A stretch of DNA of 64,000 nucleotides from Eremophila alpestris peregrina (Eukaryota > Chordata > Aves > Passeriformes > Alaudidae). Positions 61,001 through 64,000 of this stretch are shown piece after piece. The notes below the pieces were generated by a model that did no database searches, was not told the DNA's origin, and saw only the letters and a program-made list of their open reading frames with translations. The stretch is taken from contig WMCF01000089.1 of the NCBI GenBank assembly GCA_009792885.1, positions 1,849,496 to 1,913,495 of the forward strand, read 5' to 3'. A program made the translations under genes and the position numbers. Position 1 is the stretch's first letter, and every line of letters begins with the position of its first letter.

Positions 61001-64000
61001 ATTGAAATGCAAAGGGGTCTAGCTGATTATGGAGGTGCTCTAATTAAATACATACAGTGATCACAATCAATTTCCCGATTATCATTTCAAGCACACTACT
61101 GGCTGATTTTCTTGCACACTTCTCAGTGTTTGGGGTTTGGTTATTCTGGGTCTGCTCTTTGGAGGGGAAAGTTATGTCCTCCCCACCATCAGATTGCAAA
61201 GAGGTACTATTAACATCAGTCTGGAAGATCTGTAAGCTAAGCACTTGAAAGCTGAGACCAAAGTAGCCAGAACAAATACTCTGAAAGAAGAAAGGATGGT
61301 CCCCTTTCTAGCAAGTGTGCTGCAGAGGGCAAAAATAATCATGGCCACCATGGTCCAATGAGGTTCCTGCAGGACATCTGTTCTTCCCCACCAAAGTGCA
61401 GTCACACCAATTAACTAAAACACTCAGACGTGTTTAGACTGAGACTAAAGGCTGGTTTGCAGCTCACCACAGTGTCATTTTGTAAACCTGCATGGTGCTG
61501 TGTGAAGTAGAAGCACACTGCAGGGACATGCTAGGGGTTTGTGAATCCACATGGTGGGAAGATGAAAGTGAGGAGGGGGTGGCAGGAGGTACATGATGAT
61601 AACAGAGGTGGGGCCAAACAGGCTGGCCCCTGCAAAAAAGCTGCATGGAAACAGGTTTATCTTTCAGGAAGACAGTGGCTAGAATGCAGGACAACATCAT
61701 GGAGGTTGTGCAATAATAGACATTCTCCTATTTAAGCAGGAGGAACCTACTATAAATCTCATACCCACAATCTCCTGCAGTTCTGAAACCAGATGCAGAA
61801 AAGTCCAGAAGGGTGTTTCTATACAACATGCTGACCTGTGCTGCACACTAGACACTTCATTAGGAGCCAAATGAGAATGACTCAGGGAAGATAGTGTTTC
61901 TAAATGGTTAAACTGATTTCTGAATGTTTAGCTAGCCAGACACATATCCCTAGGTCGACACCTCTGCACATAAATCTGTATTAGTAATCCAAATAATTGA
62001 ACATGAAAGCATTCAAGATGGAAATCTAGCAAGAAAGCCAAACAGAAAAAAAGATAATATTCTTTCCTCTGGAAATGAAAGTGAAACAGACCTGACTGCT
62101 AGAATACATCACACATATTGTGGTTCTGCTTATTAGATGTCAACAGTTAGTTTATACTCTTTTTTCCTAAGTGGGATTTTTCTGTGCCTGAAAAACTTAC
62201 ATCATACTGAAAAACACTCATCCAGTGAATGTGTTAGTGTCCACAGTAAAAGCTCATTAGTATTCTGGCCTTGTAAACATTGATGGCTGATGACAGCAAT
62301 CCCTTAGTGTAAGCTGGTTTATAGAGTTGTATAATATTATTGATGTTAGTAAGGGAACAAGAGGCAGGTGGATATACCATCTGTCATTGCTACCTAAGTG
62401 ATAATTTACAGAAAAAATTTAGAACAGTTTGGTTCAGTACAAAGGAAAGAAACTGTCCGTTTGGGAGGAAAAAATGCTAATACACAACAATTCTTTCTCT
62501 GTTGGTTTCTCTTTGTGTTAGTTTGTATGCTTGATGAATGTGAAAGAAGAAAGATGAAAAAATATATAGACTCTTTAAGTATTATTTCAGGATTTAGGGT
62601 CCAATCACAATGTTTTTCCTTACAGAAATAATAATACCTGCACAAAACAAATGTGGAGACAAAGACTGCATGCTGAAGGTGAGCAGGCTTGACACACTTG
62701 CTTTGTATACCCAGATTTTCTTGTAAAGGAAGGTAAGGAAGGGTGAAGAAGAAGGAAATGTGTTGTCTAAAAAGACTTTAGCTTTAATATGTTGGGAAAC
62801 AGAACCATGGGGAGTAGTACAAGGCATAGCTACTGAGTTTTCACAGAGACATTCTGACAAAATGCTTTAATTTACCTAGTTTTAGCTCTCATTTGACATT
62901 TAAAGACAGAGTTAAATTTCCAATAAACATATATCAACATTATGCTATCCATTAAGTAAGTTGCAGGTCTGGCTCCTCCTATGCAATATATCTCCCTGTA
63001 AAATCATTTTACTCTTAAATGCTGATTATTGTTCACAAAGTCAAATTAAAAATTAAATTTCACCATATTCATGCTTGTTCCATGTCTGCCTTCTTAAAAG
63101 TAAGAACCTTCTTATCTTTTGCAAAATTCATTAATATTTAATTTTTAAAATGTTTAAAAGAGCTGGAAGCAAAGAAAATGTAATAGCATGTCAGTAATGG
63201 TAGAATAAAGATGCAACATATTCCAATAAGTGTTAGAAGGGGGAAATCTACCATAATTTAAATCCTAAACATGTTTGGTTTTAAAGAAACTGTGATTTTG
63301 CACAAGCAGGTTGTGAAATCTTGCAAGATTTTGTGTGTATATGAAATCTGGTGGCAATAAATGCAGATACCAGTGAGAAAAAGATAGTAAGGGTACAATT
63401 TGTATAGCTAGTCAATGCAGCAAGAACTATGAATCTCAGTTATTGATCACAATTTTTTCATAAGACTGTTCATATAGGAAACCCATGCACTGTATCATTT
63501 ATGAGATTACCAATTCTTTTAATTCCACCCATGTTCTAACAAAACATTTTTTCTAATAATTCAAAATTCAGCCAAACTTCCAGGAGGAGCAATGACTCCA
63601 GCTGTCTGTTACTATTTGTTGTCATTGCCTCCTGTCACCTTTCTTTTTCATCGAATGTTTCTGCATTCTTTGGAGTGAAGATGAAAGCTCATATACAGGT
63701 AAAAGCAAATGATAAAAAAAGAAAAACTATGAGAGAGAGGTAGCATTTCTGAGCATTTAATGAAGATACTGAATTCTGCACTGTCAGAGCGCACCTTGGA
63801 AGGATTCTGACAGAGCACTGTGAATTCGCTGGGATGTTCTCTTTAGTTAAGATTTTTCTGCTAGTGAAGAGATGTGAAGTTCAAGCTGCATCAAAGGCAC
63901 CTGTACTGGTCACTGACTGGCAAGTACGTGCAGGATGCCATTTGTCCTTCCTACCATTCTGGAGGTTTTTGGCATCTTAACAGTCTGCTTATTGGGATTT
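58096..64000. other. Anonymous AT-rich sequence to window end
   Basis: No gene or dispersed repeat that I can support. Contents are a 12-bp hairpin at 58603-58630, a TTTATTATATAT-rich segment at 58690-58740, and an isolated TATAAAAG at about 59545 with no recognisable downstream exon. The patch at 61300-61700 is somewhat GC-richer. All frames are under 90 codons. Confidence 0.5.
58603..58630. repeat. Perfect hairpin, 12-bp stem, 4-nt loop
   Basis: Arms TTTAATGCAGTC and GACTGCATTAAA around the loop CATT. No transposon features at the flanks. Confidence 0.95.

Overview
The window looks like AT-rich, gene-poor nuclear DNA from a bird, most likely a songbird. The evidence is the repeat content. 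There are several 5'-truncated CR1 LINEs with the typical CR1 3' end (the tract 'ttggaggtctcttccaac' followed by gattctgtgat-like repeats), and several endogenous-retrovirus LTRs of types I recognise from avian genomes. I saw no L1 or Alu-type elements. The passerine assignment is inference; the avian assignment is fairly secure. I found no protein-coding gene, tRNA, rRNA or snRNA that I can support. The open reading frames are short, and the longest lie inside or antisense to repeats. The region is probably intergenic or a very large intron.

Layout. 1-350: probable LTR with CCAAT and AATAAA. 809-883: CR1 tail scrap (-). 3055-3848: CR1 3' end (+). 7660-8440: unassigned block, followed by a 190-bp TA/TATC microsatellite. 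15931-16614: CR1 (+). 20821-22013: the longest CR1 (+), with RT remains. 30292-30426: homopurine heptamer tract containing the only N. 33130-33790 and 35165-35500: two CR1 pieces, same strand. 37164-37229: poly-T. 37671-38281: CR1 (-), next to an LTR (38417-38796, -). 45366-51412: LTR-rich cluster with five LTR-like units in about 6 kb. One is a clean 641-bp solo LTR (48699-49339) with a 5-bp target-site duplication, inserted beside or into an older promoter-like LTR. 51720-51818: two abutting perfect hairpins, the second with a 30-bp stem. 54622-55126: another LTR (-). 57921-58095: CR1 fragment. The rest is anonymous AT-rich sequence.

Nothing here forms an operon, pathway or intact mobile system. 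The most unusual structure is the paired hairpin at 51720-51818, which I interpret mainly as a replication template-switch scar, with a small hairpin-RNA locus as the alternative. Repeat family names and boundaries were judged by eye from remembered consensus features, not from a database search.
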